NCBI GenBank assembly: GCA_025928215.1
Contig: JAICJW010000035.1
Location: 1 to 16,718, forward strand
Reading direction: 5' to 3'
From: Chloroflexia bacterium
Lineage (GTDB): Bacteria > Chloroflexota > Chloroflexia > Thermomicrobiales > JALYUS01
Length of the DNA stretch: 16,718 nt
How positions within the stretch are numbered: position 1 is the stretch's first letter; every line of letters begins with the position of its first letter. The position numbers were made by a program, and so were the translations under genes. A model generated the notes under the pieces. That model was not told where the DNA came from, ran no database searches, and saw only the letters and a list, made by a program, of their open reading frames with translations. Below, one piece after another: positions 7,572 to 14,685 of the stretch.

Positions 7572-8729
7572 CTAGTCGAGATACCCGCGCAGTTTGCGGC
7601 TGTAGGACGGGTGGCGCAGTTTGCGGAGCGCTTTCGCTTCGATCTGGCGGATGCGCTCGCGGGTGATGCCGAATTCCTTACCGACTTCTTCGAGGGTGCG
7701 GAATCGCCCGTCTTCAAGGCCGAAGCGCAGGACGATGATGCGGCGCTCGCGTTCGGTCAACTTATGCAGCGCCTCACCAATCTGCGACTTCAGCAACTGC
7801 TGCGAGGCGAGTTCCAGCGGTGCGGGCGTCGAATCGTCCTCGATGAAATCCCCGAGGAACGCGTCGCCGTCCTGCCCAACCGGCGCTTCGAGCGAGACGG
7901 GATGGCGGGAGACTTCGAGCACCTGCCGGACTTTATCTTCCGGCAAGTCCATCGCGCTCGCGATCTCCTCGTGCGTCGGCTCGCGCTCGTAGATCTGCTG
8001 CAGGCGGTGGCTCATCTTCTTCACCCGGTTGATCGTCTCACCGACATGCACCGGAAGCCGGATCGTGCGGCTCTGATCGGAAATTGCCCGCGTGATCGCC
8101 TGGCGAATCCACCACGTCGCGTACGTGCTGAACTTGTAGCCGCGCGTGTAGTCGAACTTGTCCGTCGCCTTCATCAGACCGATATTGCCTTCCTGAATCA
8201 GATCCAAGAAGGAGAGGCCGCGGCCAACATACTTCTTCGCAACGCTGACGACGAGCCGCAAGTTCGCGCGGATGAGATGCTCGCGCGCATCCTCACCGTC
8301 CTTGCGGTCATATTCGAATTCCTCACGATCTTCGGGCGACAGGGTCAGATCGGACGCCAATCGCTCCTCGGCGGCGAGGCCGCGCTCCATACGCTTGGCG
8401 AGCCAGACCTCCTCCTGCATCGTCAGGAGGTCCGTCTCACCGATCTCCTGCAAATAGAGGCGCACGGAATCCGCCGCGATCTGCGCGGCTTGCTGGCTAT
8501 CGAGGCGCTCATCGTCGGCGCGCTCGCTTTTCGTCTTTGCGGCGCGAACCGGTGGATCGGGCCGGACGATCGGCTCCTGCTCAACGATGTCGATCCCCTG
8601 CTCCAGCAACGTGGCAAAGAGCTCTTCCATACTGTCGAGATCGTTCTCAAAGTTCGGATATGCGGCGATGATCTCGTCCTGGAGGAGATAGCCCTTTTGC
8701 TTGCCCTTTTCGAGGAGCGTGACTGACAT
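7572..8729 (-). CDS. sigA: Primary sigma-70 factor of RNA polymerase (RpoD/SigA)
   Basis: A 385-residue principal sigma factor that directs RNA polymerase to -10/-35 promoters. Region 1.1 is recognisable at residues 9-50. Region 1.2 is around 84-118. Region 2 runs about 150-225, with LIQEGNIGLMKATDKFDY and the -10-recognition segment GYKFSTYATWWIRQAITRAI. Region 3 is about 226-305. Region 4 (about 318-380) carries the helix-turn-helix TLEEVGKEFGITRERIRQIE. The large non-conserved insert of proteobacterial RpoD is absent. The frame is open 68 codons further to 8933, but that stretch matches nothing in the family and would begin upstream of the predicted promoter. The ATG at 8729 with AGGCGGTGA before it is therefore preferred. 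It is monocistronic and convergent with the DinB gene. Confidence 0.93.
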   Translation of the reverse strand: MSVTLLEKGKQKGYLLQDEIIAAYPNFENDLDSMEELFATLLEQGIDIVEQEPIVRPDPPVRAAKTKSERADDERLDSQQAAQIAADSVRLYLQEIGETDLLTMQEEVWLAKRMERGLAAEERLASDLTLSPEDREEFEYDRKDGEDAREHLIRANLRLVVSVAKKYVGRGLSFLDLIQEGNIGLMKATDKFDYTRGYKFSTYATWWIRQAITRAISDQSRTIRLPVHVGETINRVKKMSHRLQQIYEREPTHEEIASAMDLPEDKVRQVLEVSRHPVSLEAPVGQDGDAFLGDFIEDDSTPAPLELASQQLLKSQIGEALHKLTERERRIIVLRFGLEDGRFRTLEEVGKEFGITRERIRQIEAKALRKLRHPSYSRKLRGYLD

Positions 8730-8900
8730 AAACGTTTCACCGCCTGTGGCACGATTGGGGTGGGCAGCGCGGAATGCCCGTTCCATCGAATGATCTTGCG
8801 CTACGTACGCATGTGAACCGATCGCAGGCCCACAGTTGCGATACACTGCCCTCGTTCCGCGATGCGTTTCACACCGCCGAAAGTGCACATGTACAACGGA

Positions 8901-8929
8901 ATCGTACCACGGAAGGTGGAATATGTCGA
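8901..8929 (-). promoter_or_regulatory. Sigma-70-type promoter for sigA
   Basis: Reading leftward, TCGACA (8929-8924), a 17-base spacer and TACGAT (8906-8901) make a good housekeeping promoter. Initiation near 8894 leaves a leader of about 165 bases and excludes the longer open frame that begins at 8933. Confidence 0.6.
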
Positions 8930-8966
8930 GCATTTACGTGGCAGATTCGGTTGTGCCATCTATATA

Positions 8967-8975
8967 AGTATATCA
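8967..8975 (-). promoter_or_regulatory. Possible second sigA promoter with extended -10
   Basis: Reading leftward, TGATATACT is an extended -10 element (TGnTATACT) in an AT-rich patch that stands out in this GC-rich sequence. No matching -35 box is visible. Confidence 0.3.
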
Positions 8976-9105
8976 CCTGGGCGTCCTCGGCCCATTCGTT
9001 CAGTCACAATGCGTCTCGCGCCCGCGATGCGCGGTGTTTCACAGTTGCCTTGAGCGGAGCGCGCAGCGCGTTGGGCGTATTTTCTTAATGTGCAGGCGCG
9101 GTATC

Positions 9106-9134
9106 TTGACAGCGGCGCGTCCGTGCCGTAAGGT
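9106..9134 (+). promoter_or_regulatory. Promoter of the tRNA-Asp/tRNA-Lys unit
   Basis: TTGACA (9106-9111) is a perfect -35 box, followed by a 17-base spacer and TAAGGT (9129-9134). The -10 box ends 14 bases before the tRNA-Asp gene. Confidence 0.75.
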
Positions 9135-9147
9135 AATGCAGCGCTGC

Positions 9148-9224
9148 GGAGGCGTAGCTTAGTGGCTTAAAGCGCTGCCCTGTCAAGGCAGAGATCGCGG
9201 GTTCGAATCCCGTCGCTTCCGCCA
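9148..9224 (+). tRNA. tRNA-Asp (anticodon GTC)
   Basis: A full cloverleaf can be folded. The acceptor GGAGGCG pairs with CGCTTCC (one G-T), the D-stem is GCTT/AAGC, and the anticodon stem CTGCC/GGCAG holds loop CTGTCAA. The T-arm GCGGG-TTCGAAT-CCCGT follows. The discriminator G is followed by an encoded CCA. It is 77 bases long. Confidence 0.95.
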
Positions 9225-9235
9225 AATCATTATCC

Positions 9236-9311
<76 letters not shown>

Positions 9312-9334
9312 CTCTTCCCTCAACGACAGCAAGG

Positions 9335-9365
9335 AAAAACCGCCCCGGCAATCGAGGCGGTTTTT
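9335..9365 (+). terminator. Rho-independent terminator of the tRNA unit
   Basis: AAAAACCGCC (9335-9344) pairs with GGCGGTTTTT (9356-9365) around an 11-base loop, and the right arm supplies the T-run. It is 23 bases after tRNA-Lys. The symmetric A and T runs would let it work on the other strand too. From here to 9569 no further element is recognised. Confidence 0.88.
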
Positions 9366-9569
9366 GGTGTGTCCTGACCTTCGGCCTCATTGCCCGCCGA
9401 TCCGGTGCGTTTCGGCAGGGTGAGGACGGCGCCCATCTCATCGCTGGCATCGCTTCTGCGTTGTTCCGCGCGTGGGCTGCGGCATTGATCCGTCCGCAGG
9501 CGCTCACGCTTTTGTTCGATATTGCGCCCCTGTGTTGTTGAGTGCAGGAACCTCGATGAGGAGACGACG

Positions 9570-9854
9570 ATGAAATCAATCATGCGTTTTCGCAGTTTCG
9601 CCCGATTGCCGGGGCTTCTTCGCCTCGCGCTCAAACTCCTGCCCGATCCACGGGTCCCGACCCTCTCGAAAGCCCTTGCACTCGGCACAGTGGGGCTTAT
9701 CCTCTCGCCGCTCGATCTGCCGAACTGGGTGCCGGTCGTCGGTCAGGGATTGGATGTCGTGCTGATCGTTGCGGTTCTGGATCGTTTCATCCGGTCTGCC
9801 CCGCCGGAAGTCGTACATGAGCATGCGGCAGCATTGGGCCGCTCGGTCGCCTAG
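9570..9854 (+). CDS. Small DUF1232 (YkvA-like) membrane protein
   Basis: A 94-residue protein with the core expected of DUF1232. LLPDPRVPTLSKALALGTV leads into a hydrophobic stretch with the SPLDLPNWVPVVG signature (residues 46-58) and a second hydrophobic helix DVVLIVAVLDRFI. DUF1232 proteins are small, probably membrane-associated and of unknown function. The frame is open to 9522, but the ATG at 9570 has GAGGAG six bases upstream and gives the usual family length. It converges on the 55-residue gene with only 21 bases between stop codons. Confidence 0.75.
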   Translation: MKSIMRFRSFARLPGLLRLALKLLPDPRVPTLSKALALGTVGLILSPLDLPNWVPVVGQGLDVVLIVAVLDRFIRSAPPEVVHEHAAALGRSVA

Positions 9855-9879
9855 GAAGGCGTCACAACGCCGGTCCTAG
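9851..9879. terminator. Hairpin containing both convergent stop codons
   Basis: CTAGGA (9851-9856) pairs with TCCTAG (9874-9879), and inside it GGCGT (9858-9862) pairs with ACGCC (9867-9871) around a four-base loop. Small bulges separate the two stems. Both TAG stop codons (9852-9854 plus, 9878-9876 minus) lie in the outer stem. There is no T-run, so its action as a terminator is an inference. Confidence 0.4.
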
Positions 9880-10043
9880 AACCAGTGCAGGAGCAGGCCG
9901 AGAATAAGAATCAGCAGGAGGATGGCGCCGAGAGACACCCCGCCACTGCGATAATAGGGCCGCCCCCATGACGCGGAGCCACCGTAGAAGCCGCCACCGG
10001 CAAAGAGGATAATGAGGATGATCAGGATCACGAGCAAGAGCAT
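9876..10043 (-). CDS. 55-residue hydrophobic small membrane protein
   Basis: The leftward frame from the ATG at 10043 gives a 55-residue protein. It has a hydrophobic helix at the N-terminus (MLLLVILIILIILFAGGG), a Gly/Tyr/Ser/Arg-rich middle (residues 19-35), and a second hydrophobic helix (residues 38-53) before HWF. The ATG is preceded by AGGAAAGGAAA at seven bases, one of the best ribosome sites in the window, which supports a real gene. Small two-helix, glycine-rich proteins of this kind (DUF3309-like) are common and of unknown function. A competing, longer frame on the same strand (10077 to 9862) is Arg/Pro-rich, lacks a ribosome site and looks spurious. Confidence 0.7.
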   Translation of the reverse strand: MLLLVILIILIILFAGGGFYGGSASWGRPYYRSGGVSLGAILLLILILGLLLHWF

Positions 10044-10261
10044 AGCAGGGTTTCCTTTCCTGGCGGTGGCGCGGCATTCGCCGTTCTCTCGGATACCGTC
10101 AACATGCGATCCGTTCCTTCATGGTAACACGTATACGATCGGAACGGAGCCTCATGGGAATCGGGGCTGAACGAAGAGGCGTTCTCGCCCCACCGGCATC
10201 CCTGTGATCGGGCGGACCGCTACGAGAGACCGAGAGTGAAGGCCGAGGAAGGTGATTGCGC

Positions 10262-10278
10262 GGTGAGCCGCGCTCACC
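10262..10278 (-). terminator. Hairpin after the unknown gene, possible terminator
   Basis: GGTGAGC and GCTCACC pair perfectly around a three-base loop, starting 15 bases past the stop codon at 10294. No T-run follows on the minus strand, so this is tentative. The rest of 10044-10293 shows nothing recognisable. Confidence 0.3.
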
Positions 10279-10293
10279 AGAGAAGCGCCCTCG

Positions 10294-10725
10294 CTACCGC
10301 ACCTTCCCCGCCAACCGCAGCGCCCACAGGCGCAGATCCGCCTCCGTTGCCCGTGCGAGAGACGCTACCGGCACCTGTGCCTGCCATACCGTCCCATCTG
10401 TCAGCATGACCCGCACCGCGAAGCATGCCGCCGCGCTACCGGGGGCGTCGAGTGTCACCGTCTGGCTCTTCACCACCGTCAGGTCGGTGATCGTCCGTTC
10501 AAGCCGCTCGCGCAGCAGCTCCTCGCCATCAGGCACGCGCTGCCACTCGCAGCCATCGAGCGGGGTGATTGGCCCCGTGGCCGGTGGTCGGATTACGCCT
10601 TCGATGACGCGCACCGCTTCATCGAGAAGGGGTGCGGTTACCCGGTGCACCTCCGCCTTCGTCCGCTCCCAATCGTCTTTCATTCGTTGCACCATGCGCG
10701 GGTCGAAGATGCCGAAGCTGTCCAT
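10294..10725 (-). CDS. Protein of unknown function, last gene of the kinase/phosphatase/VWA group
   Basis: I do not recognise this protein. With the preferred start it has 143 codons before any trimming is considered. It opens MDSFGIFDPRMVQRMKDDWE, is helical and charged through about residue 50, and has a mixed alpha/beta second half (DLTVVKSQTVTLDAP, FAVRVMLTDGTVWQAQVPV). There is no signal peptide or membrane segment. The frame is open to an ATG at 10791, but that start has no ribosome site and lies only about 11 bases from the predicted transcription start. The ATG at 10725 has GGAGG five bases upstream. It follows the kinase gene at the 3' end of the triad, yet has its own extended -10 motif, so it may be expressed separately. 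Confidence 0.6.
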   Translation of the reverse strand: MDSFGIFDPRMVQRMKDDWERTKAEVHRVTAPLLDEAVRVIEGVIRPPATGPITPLDGCEWQRVPDGEELLRERLERTITDLTVVKSQTVTLDAPGSAAACFAVRVMLTDGTVWQAQVPVASLARATEADLRLWALRLAGKVR

Positions 10726-10808
10726 GTGGCCCTCCATGTTCCTGATGCCGATTTGCCGTCGAGCCTCAGCGGTACGACGCAGGGCGTTCATGTGTGAAGA
10801 TTCGCCTC

Positions 10809-10817
10809 AGTATAGCA
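10809..10817 (-). promoter_or_regulatory. Extended -10 promoter before the unknown gene
   Basis: Reading leftward, TGCTATACT (10817-10809) is a TGnTATACT extended -10 element in the 59-base gap after the kinase gene. No good -35 box is present, which is usual for extended -10 promoters. Initiation would be near 10802. Confidence 0.5.
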
Positions 10818-10850
10818 GCGACCTGTGCCGGCGCGATGCCCACCATGCGG

Positions 10851-12725
10851 TCATGGCGCATTGAAGTCAATCGTCCCCAGCACCTGAGCGACCGCCTGAT
10901 CAATCTGCCCATCTCGCGCCGGCATCCCAGCGAAGACCATCACGACCTGGTCGCACCCGACCTGCCCGACCCACAACGTCGCGTCAATCCGCTCCGCGCC
11001 GTTCGCCGTGTAATGGAACTGCCCGATATAACCGTCGTAGCCCGCCGCCTTCTGGGGGTGGGGGCGACCGGTGACGGTGGTGTCCGTAACCGCGGCGGGA
11101 TTGAGCGGGCCACTCGATCCTACCGACGACCGGTGCGTGTAGGCATCGTATTCACGCTGCCATACCGCCGCCGTGACGGGGGCGCCGCCGGGTACGCGAA
11201 GCATATCGAGTCGGTCACCCGCTCCCTGGGGTACCGTGCCTGCGGAATAGCGCATCGCCTGGGGTGGAACGGGAAGATCATCCCACCACGGCATGCCGAA
11301 AAACCGGACATGCAAATCCGGGGCGACAGCCACGTATGATCCCGCGAGCGGCACGTACGCCGACGGCGGCGCGGCAGTCGCTGCCCTCCGCGCTGCCGCG
11401 GCATCCGTCGCGGGGGCGCAGGCACCCGTATTTCCCGCGCTCGCTCCGCTCGATACCGATCTGTCCGCTGCGGGGACTGAACCTCTCCCCACGCTCTGCG
11501 CCGCCCCAGTTGGGTGGGAGAAGGGAAGATCGTAACGCTGGAGGAGCCACCACGAGCCGCCCGCGATGACGCCCACGATGGCCGTGATGATGACGAACGT
11601 GGCGACCACCGCTCGAATCCCTTTCCATCGGGCGGGAGGTGCCGCCGCGGTTGTCCCTGCCCCCTTCATCCTCCGGGCGGCCACGCGAACGCCTCGGCGC
11701 GGCGGGCGCTCCACCGCGGATGCGTGAGTGCCGGGGCGCTTGGTCATGGGCAGCGGGAACGATCTGGCCGGCCGCCCGATTTCGTCCAGCATGCCCGCGG
11801 ACCGCTCCGCGCCCCCAAGCGTGTCGCGCCAACGCTCCGGCGTTGGCCGCCGTGACGGCTGACGATGCCCTTCGATAAAGCAGCGCCGCATGAGTGCGGC
11901 GACATCGGGCGGGAGGGTCGCGAGCAGTGCGGCGTTCAGGGGCGGCTCGATGGGGCAGACCGGTTTGTCGGCATAGGGGAAGCACCCGCGGCGGATTTTC
12001 TCGCCGACCGAGGGCGGTTCGCCCGACCCCGTCCATGTACCGGCGAAGGGGTGCCGCCCCTCCATCAGTAGCTGAAAGATCAGCACGCCAAGCCCGAAGC
12101 GGTCGGCCTCCGGTTGCCGCATCTCTTGCCTGAAGATCTTTCCTTGTAACTCCGGCGCGGTATATTCCAGCTTCCCAACCGGGCAGGGATAGGTGACAAC
12201 ACTCCCATTGCGGGTTGCCTGGACCTGGAAGGAGTCGCAGTCAATGAAGCTCACGAGCGCGGACGGGCTGACGAGGATGTTGCTCTCGTTGACATCTCCA
12301 ACGACATAGCCTGCCTGATGGAGCGTGGCGAGGACGGCGGCGAGGTTGCGGGCGGTGCGAAAGAGATACCGGCGGTCGAAGTCTGGCAGCACGCTGGCCC
12401 GCAGGCGCGGGTTGAAGACTTCCAGAAGCGGTACCGCCCGCGCGACGTGAGGCATCAAAAAGCCAATCGGTGACGTAGTATTCCCCGTGCCGTAGAGCAG
12501 TTCAGACGGCCAGGCGAGGTTGACATGTCCGTCTATTCCCTCGCGCTCTCCGGGTGGTCGGGCGACCATGCGGGCGAGTTTTTCCCCGGCCTCACGCGTC
12601 GGAGCGGTGTAGATTTTCGCGATCAGTCCGGTCTGCCCCGTTACGGCAAAGACGTCGCCCTCACCACCGCCACCGATCCTGCGGCCGAGGGGGACAGGTC
12701 GGTTGCGCGAGTCGCGGACAATCAT
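10851..12725 (-). CDS. Transmembrane Ser/Thr protein kinase of the TerY-P / YegI type
   Basis: A 624-residue membrane kinase. The N-terminal kinase domain (about 10-305) has a glycine loop GRRIGGGGEGDVF, Lys37 in IAKIYT, the catalytic loop LHQAGYVVGDVNESNILV (D144, N149), the metal motif IDCDSFQ (D162/D164 in place of DFG) and YTAPELQG in place of APE. GDVNESN and IDCDSF are the variants typical of kinases paired with PP2C and VWA proteins, as in E. coli YegI. A Pro/Arg-rich linker leads to one membrane helix (about 371-395). An exported C-terminal domain follows (about 400-624), with two cysteines (C436, C591) that could pair and a mixed alpha/beta end. The ATG is six bases after the phosphatase stop. 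The exported part suggests sensing of an external signal; the ligand is unknown. Confidence 0.85.
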   Translation of the reverse strand: MIVRDSRNRPVPLGRRIGGGGEGDVFAVTGQTGLIAKIYTAPTREAGEKLARMVARPPGEREGIDGHVNLAWPSELLYGTGNTTSPIGFLMPHVARAVPLLEVFNPRLRASVLPDFDRRYLFRTARNLAAVLATLHQAGYVVGDVNESNILVSPSALVSFIDCDSFQVQATRNGSVVTYPCPVGKLEYTAPELQGKIFRQEMRQPEADRFGLGVLIFQLLMEGRHPFAGTWTGSGEPPSVGEKIRRGCFPYADKPVCPIEPPLNAALLATLPPDVAALMRRCFIEGHRQPSRRPTPERWRDTLGGAERSAGMLDEIGRPARSFPLPMTKRPGTHASAVERPPRRGVRVAARRMKGAGTTAAAPPARWKGIRAVVATFVIITAIVGVIAGGSWWLLQRYDLPFSHPTGAAQSVGRGSVPAADRSVSSGASAGNTGACAPATDAAAARRAATAAPPSAYVPLAGSYVAVAPDLHVRFFGMPWWDDLPVPPQAMRYSAGTVPQGAGDRLDMLRVPGGAPVTAAVWQREYDAYTHRSSVGSSGPLNPAAVTDTTVTGRPHPQKAAGYDGYIGQFHYTANGAERIDATLWVGQVGCDQVVMVFAGMPARDGQIDQAVAQVLGTIDFNAP

Positions 12726-12731
12726 GCGGAT

Positions 12732-13574
12732 TTACCTGGTCTGCGGTGCCTCCGTGGGCGCCGCAGGCGTACGCTCCTCACGCGGGGCAATCACCGCACG
12801 CGCCGCGATCACGAGCGTCTTGTCGTCGTCGGTGCGTTCCGTGACCCGCGCGGAACTGAGGAAGCGGGCTAATTCGTCGCCGGCTGTCGCGAGGTCGGCG
12901 GTCTCATCCAGGAATGCGAAGAGGGGGCGGAAGAAGGGAGCGTGCGGCTCATGGGAGGGTAAACGCACGACGAGTCGGAGCATCCCATCCGTCGTGACGG
13001 CGACCGTGCGGGCGGTCATCGGAATGGCGGCAATCGTCGCATCCTCCACCGCCTGCGGCGATGTCAGGAGCGCCACTTCGTTGGCGTACTCCCCCCGCTG
13101 TGGGGTAGCCGCGAGAATGAGGCCGTCCGCGCCCTCCGCGACCGCGATACCGTCGCCCACTTGACCGACCGCGAGGGTATCGTCCGTAGCCACCACAACG
13201 GTCAGGGTCGCGGCATAGTCGCGAAGTGGTTGCCGCGCGCCCGCTGCGTGCGCAACGAGAGCGGCGCGTGCGGCGTCAAGTGTCCGTTGTATCACCTCAT
13301 GCCACCCGTGCTCATTATCGGGGATGTCACCCCGTAACGCGCCATCGAGATATGCCCCGGCGGCATCAACGGCAAGATGCGCGCCCTCCTCGGCACAGGT
13401 GGCGCTCCCCGCCCCGTCCGCGACGGCGATCACGAGGCAGCCATTTGGGAGGACTTTCCAACGATGGGCGTCCTGGCACCCGATACCCGCTCGTTCGTGC
13501 GCGGTACCCGCGACGGAAGCCCCCGCGACCCGCCATCCGGTGTCGCGCAGCGTCTCATCGGCTGGCGGATTCAA
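12732..13574 (-). CDS. PP2C-family Ser/Thr protein phosphatase (YegK/PphC-like)
   Basis: A 280-residue PP2C phosphatase that would reverse the action of the adjacent kinase. The metal-binding aspartates are present: D35 in GCQDAHRW, D53 in VADGAGS, D141 in GQVGDG, D196 in TTDGM and D250/D251 in TDDDKTLV. The opening GWRVAGASVAGTAHERAG is the form seen in PP2C proteins that travel with VWA and kinase partners. The start appears to be TTG at 13574, overlapping the VWA stop as TTGA. No better in-frame start lies before the conserved region, so translational coupling would be needed. The protein ends in an Ala/Pro/Glu-rich tail. It is soluble, without signal or membrane segment. Confidence 0.87.
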   Translation of the reverse strand: MNPPADETLRDTGWRVAGASVAGTAHERAGIGCQDAHRWKVLPNGCLVIAVADGAGSATCAEEGAHLAVDAAGAYLDGALRGDIPDNEHGWHEVIQRTLDAARAALVAHAAGARQPLRDYAATLTVVVATDDTLAVGQVGDGIAVAEGADGLILAATPQRGEYANEVALLTSPQAVEDATIAAIPMTARTVAVTTDGMLRLVVRLPSHEPHAPFFRPLFAFLDETADLATAGDELARFLSSARVTERTDDDKTLVIAARAVIAPREERTPAAPTEAPQTR

Positions 13575-14293
13575 TGCGATGTGTCCGCGACGGCCCAGCC
13601 AACTGCGGGGAGGGGCGCCTGGTCACCGGGGCGCGACTGGGCAACCGATTGGAGGCTCTTGGAGAGCCACTGGAAGAGTTCGTGGAAGGCAAGCCCCTTC
13701 AGCCGTACCGGTTGGCGTTCCGACGAGAATCGCGCGAGCTTGCTGAGATCGGCGCCCTCAACACCGACGACGTAGAAGGAGACGCCCTTGCGCCGCTCCT
13801 CCTCCTGGACCTCATCGGCCGCGGCTTCCCAGGCGAAGTCAGTCGGGTTGCCGTCGGTGATGAGGAAGACCCAGGGCCGGAAGTAATCGAGGCCATGTTG
13901 GCGGTAGAGTTCCTTGCGCTGCCGCACAAGCGTCAGCCCCTGCCGGACTGCTTCACCCATCGGCGTCTCACCCTTCGCTTCAAGGGTCGGTGGGGCGAAG
14001 TCCAGAGCGCCGGCGAAGGCATCCGTCGCGTTGAAGGGGACCTCGCGCCCCTCACCGCCACGGACATCGAGCGCACGGGCACGCCCACCGAACGCGATGA
14101 CGGCCAGTTCGACCCGGAGCGAGGCGAGTTTGTCCTCTTTGAGGGTGCGGGCAAGATCGCGCATGCCGGCGTTCAACTCGTCAATCGGCGCGCCTTGCAT
14201 TGACCCGGATGTGTCGAGAAGCAGCACCACGGCACACCGCGGTTCGGGGTTCTCCGCGAACTCCGTCTCTGCCAACCGATCGCTCGATGCCAC
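13571..14293 (-). CDS. VWA-domain protein of the TerY/YegL type
   Basis: A 240-residue von Willebrand factor A protein. The metal-ion-dependent adhesion site is complete: DTSGSM (residues 27-32), the Thr in GETPMGEA, and the Asp in FLITDGNPTD. The opening ENPEPRCAVVLLLDTSGSM and the following PIDELNAGM are hallmarks of TerY/YegL proteins. The frame is open to an ATG at 14350, but the GTG at 14293 has GAGGAGGG at the right distance and leaves the short N-terminus usual in this family. It is the first gene of the triad, and its stop overlaps the phosphatase start. Such proteins probably act as metal-dependent binding scaffolds in kinase/phosphatase signalling linked to stress or tellurite-type responses. 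Confidence 0.88.
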   Translation of the reverse strand: MASSDRLAETEFAENPEPRCAVVLLLDTSGSMQGAPIDELNAGMRDLARTLKEDKLASLRVELAVIAFGGRARALDVRGGEGREVPFNATDAFAGALDFAPPTLEAKGETPMGEAVRQGLTLVRQRKELYRQHGLDYFRPWVFLITDGNPTDFAWEAAADEVQEEERRKGVSFYVVGVEGADLSKLARFSSERQPVRLKGLAFHELFQWLSKSLQSVAQSRPGDQAPLPAVGWAVADTSH

Positions 14294-14685
14294 ATTGCCC
14301 TCCTCACGTCGTTGTCGTCCGGTCATCGCCCTCCCGCCGCTGGAGATCATACCGTGTCCGGGCAGCCGCGCGTAGTGGGGTTATGCATATCCCGCCGACC
14401 CCTATGAAGAGCGCACCACGCAGACGAGCGAAAAAAGGCGGCAGCTGGGGAGCTGCCGCCGGAGAAAAGGGGAGGAGGAAGAAGTAATCGTCACTGGTAG
14501 GGAGAAATGGCGGGACATGAGCGATTGGTGGCTCCGGCTGTGTGGCAGGTGGGTGCGGCATCCTTTCATTCGACCGTCACCGTCAATCGCCCTGGCCCCG
14601 TCGAGGTTCAGTATCGCGCGCGTGGATGAGAGGTATCTGAGTTGAACCTGAAATCGTGCTTAATATCTTTGTGGATGACGGACGA
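14294..14685. other. Gene-free stretch between the DedA gene and the VWA gene
   Basis: About 390 bases with no credible coding region. It holds a perfect hairpin terminator for minus-strand transcription (14431-14460) and the VWA ribosome site. AGGTTCA (14604-14610) and TGAACCT (14643-14649) form a 7-base inverted repeat of unknown meaning. A TATGAT box at 14351-14346 could belong to a VWA promoter but has no -35 partner. Confidence 0.5.
14431..14460 (-). terminator. Rho-independent terminator for the DedA transcript
   Basis: GGCGGCAGCT (14437-14446) and AGCTGCCGCC (14451-14460) form a perfect 10-pair stem with a GGGG loop. On the minus strand it is followed by six T residues (14436-14431). 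It isolates the triad from the genes upstream, but lies some 225 bases beyond the DedA stop. Confidence 0.88.

Larger units (their letters stand above)
8730..9105. other. Gene-free stretch between sigA and the tRNA unit
   Basis: No credible coding region is seen on either strand. The stretch holds two candidate sigA promoters and a predicted sigA leader of about 165 bases. The remainder up to the tRNA promoter at 9106 shows no recognised element. Confidence 0.6.

Noticed and set aside
7374..8726. A 450-codon open frame on plus opposite sigA
   Set aside because: It is a shadow of a highly conserved sigma factor gene, with no ribosome site and no domain.
9862..10077. A 71-codon minus-strand frame
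   Set aside because: It overlaps the better-supported 55-residue hydrophobic gene in another frame, has no ribosome site and has an Arg/Pro/His-rich composition.
14346..14351. TATGAT as the -10 box of a VWA-operon promoter
   Set aside because: No -35 box at 16-19 bases and no TG extension, so it is too weak to list as a promoter, though its position would suit the GTG start at 14293.
14304..14561. An 85-codon minus-strand frame running through the DedA terminator
   Set aside because: It would translate straight through a perfect hairpin with a T-run, is Pro-rich without a domain, and lacks a properly spaced ribosome site.
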